Assembly (NCBI GenBank): GCA_027483285.1
Contig: JAIXUZ010000045.1
Span: forward strand, 1-13,475
Reading direction: 5' to 3'
Length of the DNA stretch: 13,475 nucleotides
Origin: Bacteroidota bacterium
Lineage (GTDB): Bacteria; Bacteroidota; Bacteroidia; CAMBQF01
Of the stretch, positions 1 through 7,221 are shown in pieces (within the stretch, counting starts at the first letter, position 1; every line of letters begins with the position of its first letter). The notes beneath the pieces were generated by a model. That model had not been told where the DNA came from. It made no database searches and worked only from the letters and a program-made list of their open reading frames with translations. Both the position numbers and the translations under genes were made by a program.

Positions 1-326
1 CGTACAACGAAATACCCAAAGGGATAAACGTATTTTTTGACCGCGGCATACCCGATGCCTTAGCCTTTTTATACCGCCAGGAACTGGAAGTGAAAGAAAA
101 TTTGCGACAGGCCGCCCGCGATTATAAATACAATACGATAGTGTTTGTTACCCCACCCTGGCATACCATTTTTAAAAATGACAACGAGCGCCGCGAAACA
201 TTTGCCGAAAGCTCGCTCATCCATTCTTTCATCACTCAAACCTATGCCAATCTAGGCTATAAGCTGGTTGATATTCCCCCCGGTGAATTAGACAAACGTG
301 TTGAGTTTGTGCTGAATTACGTTTAA
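1..326 (+). CDS. AAA_28-type predicted ATPase, C-terminal part (5' truncated by window)
   Basis: The reading frame is open from base 3 to the TAA at 324-326 and has no start inside the window, so only the last 107 residues are present. The visible part begins YNEIPKGINVFFDRGIPDAL; the FDRG-x-x-D motif followed by VFVTPPW, a NDNERRETF stretch and a C-terminal GYKLVDIPPG-x(4)-RV-x-FVL pattern is the layout I know from small (about 180-residue) Bacteroidota ATPases of the AAA_28 family, which resemble the kinase half of NadR. The P-loop would lie upstream and cannot be checked. The family is a nucleotide-binding, probably small-molecule kinase-like group with no firmly assigned substrate, so no gene name is given. 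The GTG at 90 is an internal valine codon, not a start, because conserved sequence continues upstream of it. Confidence 0.85.
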   Translation, partial: YNEIPKGINVFFDRGIPDALAFLYRQELEVKENLRQAARDYKYNTIVFVTPPWHTIFKNDNERRETFAESSLIHSFITQTYANLGYKLVDIPPGELDKRVEFVLNYV

Positions 327-390
327 GATTATTGTTTCTACAACATTCCCCTGTTTTTTAGTGTTCTAGTATATACCCAATCAGAACATC

Positions 391-735
391 ATGAAAGCAA
401 TCATCATAGCCGCATTAACGCTACTAACGTTTAGCGCATCTGCACAAGTAATAGATACTATAGGCCCTAAAAACAAGCAACCTGTTTGGCGCGGCCCTGC
501 CAATAAAAATACCGACCCTGTAGTAAAACCTACCTACACCGATACCATAAAAAGGCAACAGCCGGGTAATCCTGTAGTACCGGGTAACAATCCGCAACCA
601 GGTAACCCTGTACCAAACAATAACCAGCCCTATAACCCAACGGCCCCATCGGTACCAACTCCGCAAAACAATACAAGCCCCGCAACGCCAACCATTCCGC
701 AAGACCGCAGCAATGGCGTGCCGCCGGGTAAATAG
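391..735 (+). CDS. Small secreted Pro/Asn-rich low-complexity protein
   Basis: This frame encodes 114 residues. Residues 1-18 form a clear signal peptide (MK, hydrophobic core, then SASA before Q19), so the product should be exported to the periplasm or cell surface. No lipobox cysteine is present. After about 30 residues the mature chain becomes low-complexity, rich in Pro, Asn, Gly, Thr and Gln, with imperfect PGNPVVPGNN / PGNPVPNNN repeats around residues 56-74; no membrane segment or catalytic motif is visible. I do not recognise a family. The signal peptide and the lack of any better frame argue that it is real despite its composition. The gene stands alone, 64 bases after the ATPase, with no obvious Shine-Dalgarno sequence, which is common in this phylum. 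An extended linker or surface-exposed role is only a guess. Confidence 0.7.
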   Translation: MKAIIIAALTLLTFSASAQVIDTIGPKNKQPVWRGPANKNTDPVVKPTYTDTIKRQQPGNPVVPGNNPQPGNPVPNNNQPYNPTAPSVPTPQNNTSPATPTIPQDRSNGVPPGK

Positions 736-749
736 TGCGTAATTTTTAG

Positions 750-896
750 TGCTTTCTACTTATATCAACCAGTACAAATATAAAAGCAGGCGAAAACCAA
801 ATTCCACTTGACATAACCAATGCAACACAGGGTATTAATATGGTAAGTATAACTATTGATGGTATCGCGAATAGCATGGCTTTAAACGTAATTTAG
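750..896 (+). pseudogene. Orphan remnant of a type IX secretion C-terminal sorting domain
   Basis: A frame open from just after the TAG at 747-749 to the TAG at 894-896 reads about 48 residues with the cores NIKAGENQIPLDI, TQGINMVSITIDG and SMALNVI. This matches the second half of the Por secretion tail (type A sorting domain): a G-x-N-x-I-x-L-x-I strand, the turn with GxxMV/GxYxV-type Gly, then a final beta strand ending in a short hydrophobic stretch. There is no start codon before the conserved part, and the first half of the domain and any cargo protein are missing. I therefore call it a decayed 3' fragment of a secreted-protein gene. The frame differs from that of the preceding small protein, so the two are not a simple readthrough product. 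Its stop codon overlaps the putative -7 box of the patatin gene. Confidence 0.6.
889..896 (+). promoter_or_regulatory. Candidate -7 box of the patatin gene
   Basis: TAATTTAG differs by one base from the Bacteroidota -7 consensus TAnnTTTG and ends four bases before the ATG at 901. No TTTG or TTG sits at the expected spacing upstream, so the support is partial. If it is used, the transcript would be leaderless or nearly so. Confidence 0.3.
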
Positions 897-900
897 CCAA

Positions 901-1680
901 ATGAAAACGGTAGGATTGGTTTTATCAGGTGGAGGAGCCCGCGGCTTTGCCCATTTGGGTGTTGTAAAAGCATTAAATGAGTTTGGTATTAAAACTGATA
1001 TAATATCGGGAGCCAGCGCGGGTGCTATGATGGGTGCTTTTATTGCCGCAGGGCGTACCCCCGAAGAAATACTCGAAATTGCAAAAAAGGCGAGCTTTTT
1101 TAACCTGTCGCATTTATTGTTCCGCAAGGCGGGATTATTTGATATGAAAGCCTTTGAGGAGATTTATCTAGAGCACTTTCCGCACAATTCATTTGATAAG
1201 CTACCCATCCCCCTAAATATAGCCACCACCGATATTGTCAACTGTAAATCAGTCTATTTCTCCAAAGGAGGTAACCTGGCCAAAGCCATCATGGCATCGT
1301 CCAGCATCCCTATGCTGTTTGAGCCTGTAGAACTGGATGGCTATATGCTGCTGGATGGCGGGATATTGAACAACTTTCCGGTAGAGCCGCTTATTGGCAA
1401 GTGCGACAAAATTATTGGGGTGCATGTAAACTCTATAAGCACGCAGGTAGAGCATTTACACATGAAGGATATGCTCGACCGCAGTTTCCACCTTTCACTT
1501 AGCTCATCTGTAAAAGTGAAAGAAACATTATGTGACTTGTTTATAGAACCGCCGAGTATGAGCCGCTTTGGGGTGCTGGATATTGAAACTGCCGATGAGA
1601 TTTTTGAATGGGGCTATAGGTACACTCGTGGTTTACAAACACAAATTGATGAATTGAAAAAGCAGCTGAATGAGCACTAA
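901..1680 (+). CDS. Patatin-like phospholipase (RssA-type serine hydrolase)
   Basis: The product has 259 residues and the single-domain layout of bacterial patatin-like phospholipases. Visible motifs in order are the oxyanion-hole loop GGGARG at residues 10-15, the nucleophile elbow GASAG at 37-41 with Ser39 as the predicted catalytic serine, and the DGG motif at 152-154 with Asp152 as its partner, followed by NNFPVEPL. There is no signal peptide or membrane segment, so it is probably cytosolic or peripherally membrane-bound, like E. coli RssA, and would hydrolyse acyl ester bonds in lipids. The natural substrate cannot be read from sequence. The start at 901 is well fixed because the first beta strand and glycine loop follow at once. 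HutI begins 22 bases downstream, so the two may be co-transcribed although no metabolic link is obvious. Confidence 0.92.
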   Translation: MKTVGLVLSGGGARGFAHLGVVKALNEFGIKTDIISGASAGAMMGAFIAAGRTPEEILEIAKKASFFNLSHLLFRKAGLFDMKAFEEIYLEHFPHNSFDKLPIPLNIATTDIVNCKSVYFSKGGNLAKAIMASSSIPMLFEPVELDGYMLLDGGILNNFPVEPLIGKCDKIIGVHVNSISTQVEHLHMKDMLDRSFHLSLSSSVKVKETLCDLFIEPPSMSRFGVLDIETADEIFEWGYRYTRGLQTQIDELKKQLNEH

Positions 1681-1685
1681 AATTT

Positions 1686-1693
1686 TATCTTAG
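1686..1693 (+). promoter_or_regulatory. Candidate -7 box ahead of hutI
   Basis: TATCTTAG, one mismatch from TAnnTTTG, lies nine bases before the chosen hutI ATG and shares TTAGCCA with the element in front of the patatin gene. No good -33 TTTG at the right spacing was found, so hutI may equally be read through from the patatin gene. Confidence 0.3.
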
Positions 1694-1702
1694 CCATTGC
1701 TT

Positions 1703-2941
1703 ATGAAGACGACATTAATTACCAATATAAAGCAACTTGTAGGAGTTGACTATTACAGCATAACCATTAGCAAAGGGGCCAACATGGCTGAACTGCCAAC
1801 GGTTGATAATGCTTTTTTATTGATAGAAGGGGAAACAATTAAGGCTTTTGGCCCAATGGATAGCCTTGATAAAGACAACATAAACTACGACGAAATAATA
1901 GATGCCACAGGCCGTTTGGTGCTACCTGCATGGGTTGACAGCCATACCCATTTGGTATTTGCCGGCAGCCGCGAGGGGGAGTTTGTAGATAAGATTAAAG
2001 GCTTATCGTATGAAGAAATAGCCAAACGTGGCGGGGGTATTTTAAACTCGGCGGCGCGGTTGCAACACGCCAATGAGGAGGAGCTTTTTGATGCTGCCAT
2101 GCTGCGTATTGAAGAGATAAAAAGCTACGGCACAGGCGCGGTGGAGATTAAGAGCGGCTATGGCCTTACGGTTGAAGATGAACTGAAGATATTACACGTA
2201 GCCCGCAAGGTAAAAGAAAACACCAACCTGTTTGTTAAAACTACATTCTTAGGCGCACACTCGTTCCCCGCGCAATACAAGGAAAACCGCGAGGGATATA
2301 TTGATTTGGTGATTAACGAGATGCTACCCCGTGTTGCAGGCGAAGGCCTTGCCGACTACTGCGATGTGTTTTGCGACCGTGGATTTTTTACCGTTGAGCA
2401 AACCAGCCGTATACTGGAAAAAGCCATCAGCTTAAATATAAAACCCAGACTGCATGCCAACCAGCTCGACTTTTCGGGCGGGGTGCAGGTGGGGGTTAAA
2501 TACAATGCCTTATCTGTTGACCATTTAGAGCATGCAGGCGATGCGGAGATTGAAGCCCTGTTAGGCTCTAACACAATGCCTACCCTGTTGCCTGCTTCGG
2601 CATTTTTTATCAACCTAGATTACCCACCGGCACGTAAACTTATTGAGGCCGGCCTAGCTGTGGCCATAGCGTCTGATTATAACCCTGGCTCATCGCCAAC
2701 GGGTAATATGTGTATGGTAGTGGCGCTGGCGTGTATAAAAATGAAGATGCTACCCGAAGAAGCTATTAATGCGGCAACTATAAATACCGCCAAGGCATTG
2801 GAACTATCGGAGCAATTGGGCACCATAGCCCGTGGCAAAGTGGCCAACCTTATTATCACCAAACCCATACCATCGTACGCATATATACCGTATGCATTTG
2901 GCAGTAATTTGGTGGAGAGGGTTATTGTGAGGGGAGTATAG
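1703..2941 (+). CDS. hutI: Imidazolonepropionase
   Basis: This is the third enzyme of the histidine degradation (Hut) pathway, which hydrolyses 4-imidazolone-5-propanoate to N-formimino-L-glutamate in the cytosol. The 412-residue length is typical. Family motifs are all present: the metal-binding H-x-H at His81/His83 (DSHTHLVFAG), KSGYGL at 150-155, LGAH with His186, DVF at 221-223, LHANQL with His251, VDHLEHAGD at 272-280, and SDYNPGSSPTGNM with Asp325. I start it at the ATG at 1703 (MKTTLITNIKQL) rather than the in-frame TTG two codons upstream, because that gives the better start codon and spacing. It follows the patatin gene by 22 bases. No hutH, hutU or hutG is in the window, so the rest of the pathway must lie elsewhere. 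No terminator is apparent in the 64 bases after it. Confidence 0.96.
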   Translation: MKTTLITNIKQLVGVDYYSITISKGANMAELPTVDNAFLLIEGETIKAFGPMDSLDKDNINYDEIIDATGRLVLPAWVDSHTHLVFAGSREGEFVDKIKGLSYEEIAKRGGGILNSAARLQHANEEELFDAAMLRIEEIKSYGTGAVEIKSGYGLTVEDELKILHVARKVKENTNLFVKTTFLGAHSFPAQYKENREGYIDLVINEMLPRVAGEGLADYCDVFCDRGFFTVEQTSRILEKAISLNIKPRLHANQLDFSGGVQVGVKYNALSVDHLEHAGDAEIEALLGSNTMPTLLPASAFFINLDYPPARKLIEAGLAVAIASDYNPGSSPTGNMCMVVALACIKMKMLPEEAINAATINTAKALELSEQLGTIARGKVANLIITKPIPSYAYIPYAFGSNLVERVIVRGV

Positions 2942-3005
2942 TCATTCTGTTAAATTCCCTCCTTGGTGAAAATGAAAATTAAAATTTATTGTTTACATTG
3001 AGAGC

Positions 3006-4730
3006 ATGAAACACGTTGTTCTTCTTTTCCTAGTACTATCATCTGCGGGTTACTCGCAGAGCAACCTTAATATGTATGCTGATACCTTGCATGCGCCGTT
3101 TATTTACGGGGTAGCATCGGGCGACCCAACAAGCACCAGCGTGCAACTGTGGACGTATGCAGGCCCATCAACCGAAGGACAGGATATTACCTGGCTGGTA
3201 GCTACCGATAGCCTTTTTACCAATGTGGTAGCCAGCGGTACCGAGGTTTGCACATCAACCAACACCTATACCATAAAGCCAATAGCAACGGGTTTGCAGC
3301 CTTATACTGATTACTTCTACCGTTTCTATGCGCCGGGCAATTCGTTATCGGTAACAGGGCGAACGCGCACAGCATCTGTAAACCCTAACCAACCGGTAAA
3401 CTTTGGGGTGGTATCGTGCTCCAGTATTTTTTCTGGCTACTTTAATGCTTACCGCCATATGGCAAAGGATGCAAGTATTGATGCCATCATTCACCTGGGC
3501 GATTATATATATGACTTTGTAGACCCTGATGAGCAGATAAGGATTACCGACCCATTCCCCACACAACCCGCTAATATTGACGAGTGGAGGGAAAGGCATA
3601 TGTATTACCTGCTGGACCCTGATTTGCGCCTTGCCCGCCAAATGCACCCGTGGATACAAACATGGGACAACCATGATTTTAAGCAAAGTATCCTGTTAGG
3701 CGAACGGGCCTTTTATGAGTTTACGCCCACTACCCCACCCGACCCTAGCGACATTAATAAAATATACCGTAAGCTTAGCTGGGGTATAGCCGACATATTT
3801 ATGATAGATATGCAAAGTTATGATGATATTGATGAAATCAGTCCCGGAAACCTTAGCGTGTTAGGATTTGAACAATACAACTGGCTTACCAGCGGTTTGG
3901 CTGCATCAACCGCTAAATGGAAGATAGTAGGCACGCCCAAAATGGTTACCTACTGGAGCATTCAAGGATTGGAAAACCTATTGGGTAGTAACACAGCGGT
4001 GCTATTTGAAAATGCATGGGATGGGTATGCTTTAGAGCGCGAAAGGATGCTGAAATTCATCGACTCGTTAAACATAGATAACGTGGTGTTTGTATCAGGT
4101 GATTCACATTTTTCGCAGTTGGCCGATTTGCCTTTGGATGCGCAGGACGACTTGGTGTATTTTCCTGAAACGGGTGTGGGCTCTGTAGCAGTTGAGTTTT
4201 TGCCAACGAGTGTGAGCCGTGGTAATTTTGATGAGATGGGGTACGACGCATCGCTACAGCCAGTGATTGTGGAGTATATAGACATTGTAAACCCCAACCA
4301 TGTATATACAGAGTTGTTACAGCATGGCTATGGGATATTAAATGTTAAAGCAGACAGCAGTGTTGCCCAATATGTTTACTGCCCAATTTTAGAGCAAACC
4401 GATGATACACTAAATGCATGGACACAAGTGGTAATGGATGGCGATAACCATTGGAAACGTCAGCCTAAAACCACTATAGGCGTAGCGGAGGAAAAGGCTG
4501 AAAAGGTTGTTGTTTACCCTAACCCGGCGCAAAGCGAATTATGGATGCGTTTGCCTTTGAATGGCGTTTACACCACGCTGGATGTATATAACGGAACAGG
4601 GCAAAAAGTACAATCGCAGCCGGTAAATGGTAGCTTGGTGAAGGTAAATTCTGAAGGCCTGCCAACGGGTATTTACTACCTTGTTGTTAATGGAGGAAAG
4701 CCTTTGCAGGGCAGGTTTATAAAGCAATAG
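3006..4730 (+). CDS. Secreted PhoD-like phosphatase/phosphodiesterase with type IX sorting tail
   Basis: The product has 574 residues and three parts. Residues 1-17 are a signal peptide ending before Gln18. Residues about 30-125 look like the PhoD N-terminal Ig-like domain (YGVASGDPTSTSVQLWT). Residues about 130-460 form the PhoD-like metallophosphoesterase core: SC at 137-138, HLGDYIYD with Asp166, TWDNHDF with Asn222 and His223, SGDSHFS with Asp366 and His368, and HGYG at 440-443. Residues about 502-573 are a Por secretion tail (YPNPA at 504-508, then GLPTGIYYLVV). The family consists of metal-dependent phosphomono- or diesterases; the exact substrate is unknown. The two targeting signals predict Sec export, then outer-membrane passage by the type IX system to the surface or medium. 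It converges with the next gene, two bases separating the stop codons. Confidence 0.93.
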   Translation: MKHVVLLFLVLSSAGYSQSNLNMYADTLHAPFIYGVASGDPTSTSVQLWTYAGPSTEGQDITWLVATDSLFTNVVASGTEVCTSTNTYTIKPIATGLQPYTDYFYRFYAPGNSLSVTGRTRTASVNPNQPVNFGVVSCSSIFSGYFNAYRHMAKDASIDAIIHLGDYIYDFVDPDEQIRITDPFPTQPANIDEWRERHMYYLLDPDLRLARQMHPWIQTWDNHDFKQSILLGERAFYEFTPTTPPDPSDINKIYRKLSWGIADIFMIDMQSYDDIDEISPGNLSVLGFEQYNWLTSGLAASTAKWKIVGTPKMVTYWSIQGLENLLGSNTAVLFENAWDGYALERERMLKFIDSLNIDNVVFVSGDSHFSQLADLPLDAQDDLVYFPETGVGSVAVEFLPTSVSRGNFDEMGYDASLQPVIVEYIDIVNPNHVYTELLQHGYGILNVKADSSVAQYVYCPILEQTDDTLNAWTQVVMDGDNHWKRQPKTTIGVAEEKAEKVVVYPNPAQSELWMRLPLNGVYTTLDVYNGTGQKVQSQPVNGSLVKVNSEGLPTGIYYLVVNGGKPLQGRFIKQ

Positions 4731-4749
4731 GGCTACTGTTTTATAGCCC
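4730..4749. terminator. Hairpin shared by two convergent genes
   Basis: GGGCTA (4730-4735) pairs with TAGCCC (4744-4749) around an eight-base loop, followed on the plus side by CTTTT and on the minus side by an A/T-rich TATT. The left arm contains the last base of the plus-strand stop and the whole stop codon of the minus-strand gene. The U-tract is weak on both sides, so termination efficiency is uncertain. Confidence 0.45.
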
Positions 4750-5878
4750 CTTTTGATGCAATGGTTAAGATGATGCGCTTATTCTCGTGAAAGTTGATGA
4801 GTTTAAAGCGTGCTGCATAATCGCCAACGGTGTATAGCTTTACAAAGTACTCCTGGGTTTTATAAGTATTTAAGAAGTTGGTAACCTCGGCAGGAACAGT
4901 AATTCCAAAGCCACTACACAGTGTTTCAATTTGCGATTTTATAGTTGGAATGTCTTTTAGCAGGCCTTCCAAATCTTCTGTAAAATACTCATAATCTACC
5001 TGAAAAGCCATTTTATCCGTTTTGTTAACTACAAAAGAATAAGGCTTGCTATCGTCAGAAACCTCCTTATCAAAGTCGAGTGTCTGGGCAATAAAATCAA
5101 GGCTTGAATATACGCGTGTCCCAAGCATTTCCAAACAAAAAAGAGGTTCGCCGGCAGCTTTATGTATTAAGCTATCCAGCGCATCAGTATTATTTAATAT
5201 ACCTTTTGACGAAGAGAAGAAAAGTGTATCGTGTTTCTGGTTTTTGGTATAAAACAAATCGGCCTCCTGCACATCAACCTTATAAGTATACTTAGGCTTT
5301 ATTGCACTTTCGTATTTGTGTTTAGAAAACACCATCAGGTTAAACATTTTCTTTTTAGCCCCAAACCCAAGGTCGATATTTGCACTAAAAAACAGTACGC
5401 TGTAATTTTCATCTTCCAGCGAAAATTCTTTAAACTTAGCAATACTATCTAAGGCTTGTGCTGTTTTAGAGAACTTGATAATATCAAGAAACAACTTAGC
5501 ATCAGTAGTAAATTCAGTATATAAAATTGAGCCTGAAGGTATGTATGTTAAGTCCAGGGCCATAAGCTGGCTGGGCTCTTTAGGTTCTACCACATTAAAC
5601 TCTGTACGTGTAGAGCGCAAGCCAATAAGCCTGAACAAATGCGAGTCGGGTACTAACTTTACGATTTGGAATGATACAAATTCATTAGTAAAATCAGAAA
5701 TTCCGTATCCGTTTTTCTCAAACGGGCGCATAGATTCTATGGCAAACACACTATCCCTAAAATAGATGGTACGCGGAGTAGATTTAAGATACTCCATGTA
5801 TTTATAAGGCTTTGGCGCTTGTGCGTTTAACGCAACAGCAACAGTAAGAAAAAAGACAAGGGATATTATATTCTTCAC
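4733..5878 (-). CDS. Exported protein of unknown function, coupled to purB
   Basis: The product has 381 residues and I do not recognise its family. Residues 1-19 are a signal peptide (MKNIISLV, hydrophobic core, LNA before Gln20), without a lipobox, so it should be periplasmic or surface-exposed. The mature part is a mixed alpha/beta-looking chain with many Phe, Tyr, Lys and Asp residues, two cysteines around residues 247 and 321, no further membrane segment and no type IX sorting tail. The start is GTG at 5878, which overlaps the purB stop as GTGA. This 4-base overlap supports the start and suggests translational coupling. It is the last gene of the accC-purB operon and ends at the convergent hairpin. 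Linkage to two cytosolic metabolic enzymes gives no clear hint of its role. Confidence 0.85.
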   Translation of the reverse strand: MKNIISLVFFLTVAVALNAQAPKPYKYMEYLKSTPRTIYFRDSVFAIESMRPFEKNGYGISDFTNEFVSFQIVKLVPDSHLFRLIGLRSTRTEFNVVEPKEPSQLMALDLTYIPSGSILYTEFTTDAKLFLDIIKFSKTAQALDSIAKFKEFSLEDENYSVLFFSANIDLGFGAKKKMFNLMVFSKHKYESAIKPKYTYKVDVQEADLFYTKNQKHDTLFFSSSKGILNNTDALDSLIHKAAGEPLFCLEMLGTRVYSSLDFIAQTLDFDKEVSDDSKPYSFVVNKTDKMAFQVDYEYFTEDLEGLLKDIPTIKSQIETLCSGFGITVPAEVTNFLNTYKTQEYFVKLYTVGDYAARFKLINFHENKRIILTIASKGAIKQ

Positions 5879-7221
5879 GCGCCGGTATAATTAAATGGTG
5901 TAATGGCTTTTAGCTCCACTTTAATATCAGCAGAAACATCCAAGCCATCAATAAACGCGTGCATGCTTTGTTGGGTAATTTTATCGTTGGTGCGGGTAAG
6001 TGCTTTTAATGCTTCGTAGGGTTTTGGGTATCCTTCGCGGCGAAGGATGGTTTGCACAGCCTCGGCCACTACCGCCCAGTTACGTTCCAAATCAGCATTT
6101 ATGGCATCCTCGTTAAGTAATAGTTTATTTAAGCCTTTGGTAAGCGATACAATGGCTACATAGCTATGTGCAAAAGGCACACCCAGGTTACGCAAAACGG
6201 TACTATCGGTAAGGTCGCGCTGCAGGCGAGATATTGGGAGTTTGGCCGCTAAATGCTCGAACAAGGCATTGGCAATACCCAGGTTGCCTTCGGCATTTTC
6301 AAAGTCGATAGGGTTAACCTTATGTGGCATAGCCGATGAACCTACTTCGCCCTCTTTTAGCTTTTGTTTGAAGTAATCCATAGAGATATATGTCCACATA
6401 TCGCGGCAAAAATCGATAAGGATGGTGTTGATACGGGCGCATGTATGGCAAATGGCTGCAAGGCTGTCGTAATGCTCTATTTGCGTAGTTGGGTACGAGC
6501 GGTCTAAGCCTAGGGTATTATCAATAAAATTATCGGCAAAAGCATGCCAGTCGATATTTGGATAGGCTACTTTGTGTGCATTGAAGTTGCCCGTAGCACC
6601 ACCAAACTTAGCCGAATGCAAGGCAGTTTCCAAATAAGCAAACTGTACGCTAAGGCGCTCAAAAAAAACATCAAGCTCTTTGCCCAAACGTGTTGGCGAT
6701 GCAGGCTGCCCGTGGGTGCGTGCCAGCATAGGCACATCTTTCCACTGGTCGGCAAGCTCACCTAAGCGGTTAAGCAAATGTTCCTGCTGCACATCAAACT
6801 CCTGCTCTAAATATTCTTTAAGAGCTAACGGAATGGCAGTATTATTAATGTCTTGCGAAGTCAACCCAAAATGGATAAACTCAGCAAACTGTTGCAGGCC
6901 CAGTTGCTCAAAACGGCCCTTTATAAAGTACTCAACCGCTTTAACATCGTGGTTGGTAGTCTTTTCAATCTCTTTTATCTCCAGCGCATTGGCTTCAGAA
7001 AAATCAGCAACAATAGCATCCAGTTGCGAAAAAGCATTGTGCGGAAAATCTTTTAGTTGCGGCAAGGGAATGTTGCAAAGCGCTTTAAAATATTCAATCT
7101 CTACACGCACCCTGTACTTCATCAGGGCTTCTTCAGAAAAATAGGCAGTAAGGGGTTGGGCTATGTTCCAGTAGCGCCCGTCTATAGCCGATATGGCTTT
7201 TAATGGTGAAATATTGCTCAT
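5875..7221 (-). CDS. purB: Adenylosuccinate lyase
   Basis: This fumarase/aspartase-superfamily enzyme performs two steps of purine synthesis: SAICAR to AICAR plus fumarate, and adenylosuccinate to AMP plus fumarate. At 448 residues it is of the E. coli-like PurB type. Visible motifs are TTNHDVKAVEY from residue 88, HFGLTSQDINNTA at 117-129, RTHGQPASPTRLGKE with the general acid His170, and the signature loop GEVGSSAMPHKVNP at 291-304 with the catalytic serine at 295 or 296. I chose the ATG at 7221 (MSNISPLKAISAIDGRYW) over a start eight codons upstream, because it begins where the family begins and overlaps the accC stop as TAATG, a classic coupling arrangement. The downstream exported protein starts within its stop codon (GTGA), so all three should be co-translated. 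Confidence 0.97.
   Translation of the reverse strand: MSNISPLKAISAIDGRYWNIAQPLTAYFSEEALMKYRVRVEIEYFKALCNIPLPQLKDFPHNAFSQLDAIVADFSEANALEIKEIEKTTNHDVKAVEYFIKGRFEQLGLQQFAEFIHFGLTSQDINNTAIPLALKEYLEQEFDVQQEHLLNRLGELADQWKDVPMLARTHGQPASPTRLGKELDVFFERLSVQFAYLETALHSAKFGGATGNFNAHKVAYPNIDWHAFADNFIDNTLGLDRSYPTTQIEHYDSLAAICHTCARINTILIDFCRDMWTYISMDYFKQKLKEGEVGSSAMPHKVNPIDFENAEGNLGIANALFEHLAAKLPISRLQRDLTDSTVLRNLGVPFAHSYVAIVSLTKGLNKLLLNEDAINADLERNWAVVAEAVQTILRREGYPKPYEALKALTRTNDKITQQSMHAFIDGLDVSADIKVELKAITPFNYTGA

Noticed and set aside
424..702. Minus-strand open frame opposite the small Pro-rich protein
   Set aside because: Arg/Tyr/Val-rich translation typical of the complement of Pro/Asn codons; the plus-strand frame has a proper signal peptide.
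2961..3000. Promoter for the phosphatase gene (TTGG ... TACATTG)
   Set aside because: The spacing between the two elements is about 28 bases, too long for the Bacteroidota consensus, and the -7 box lacks a base.
6680..7144. Plus-strand open frame of 154 codons opposite purB
   Set aside because: It is wholly inside the well-supported purB gene, Ser/Cys-rich with no domain, and has the look of an antisense shadow.
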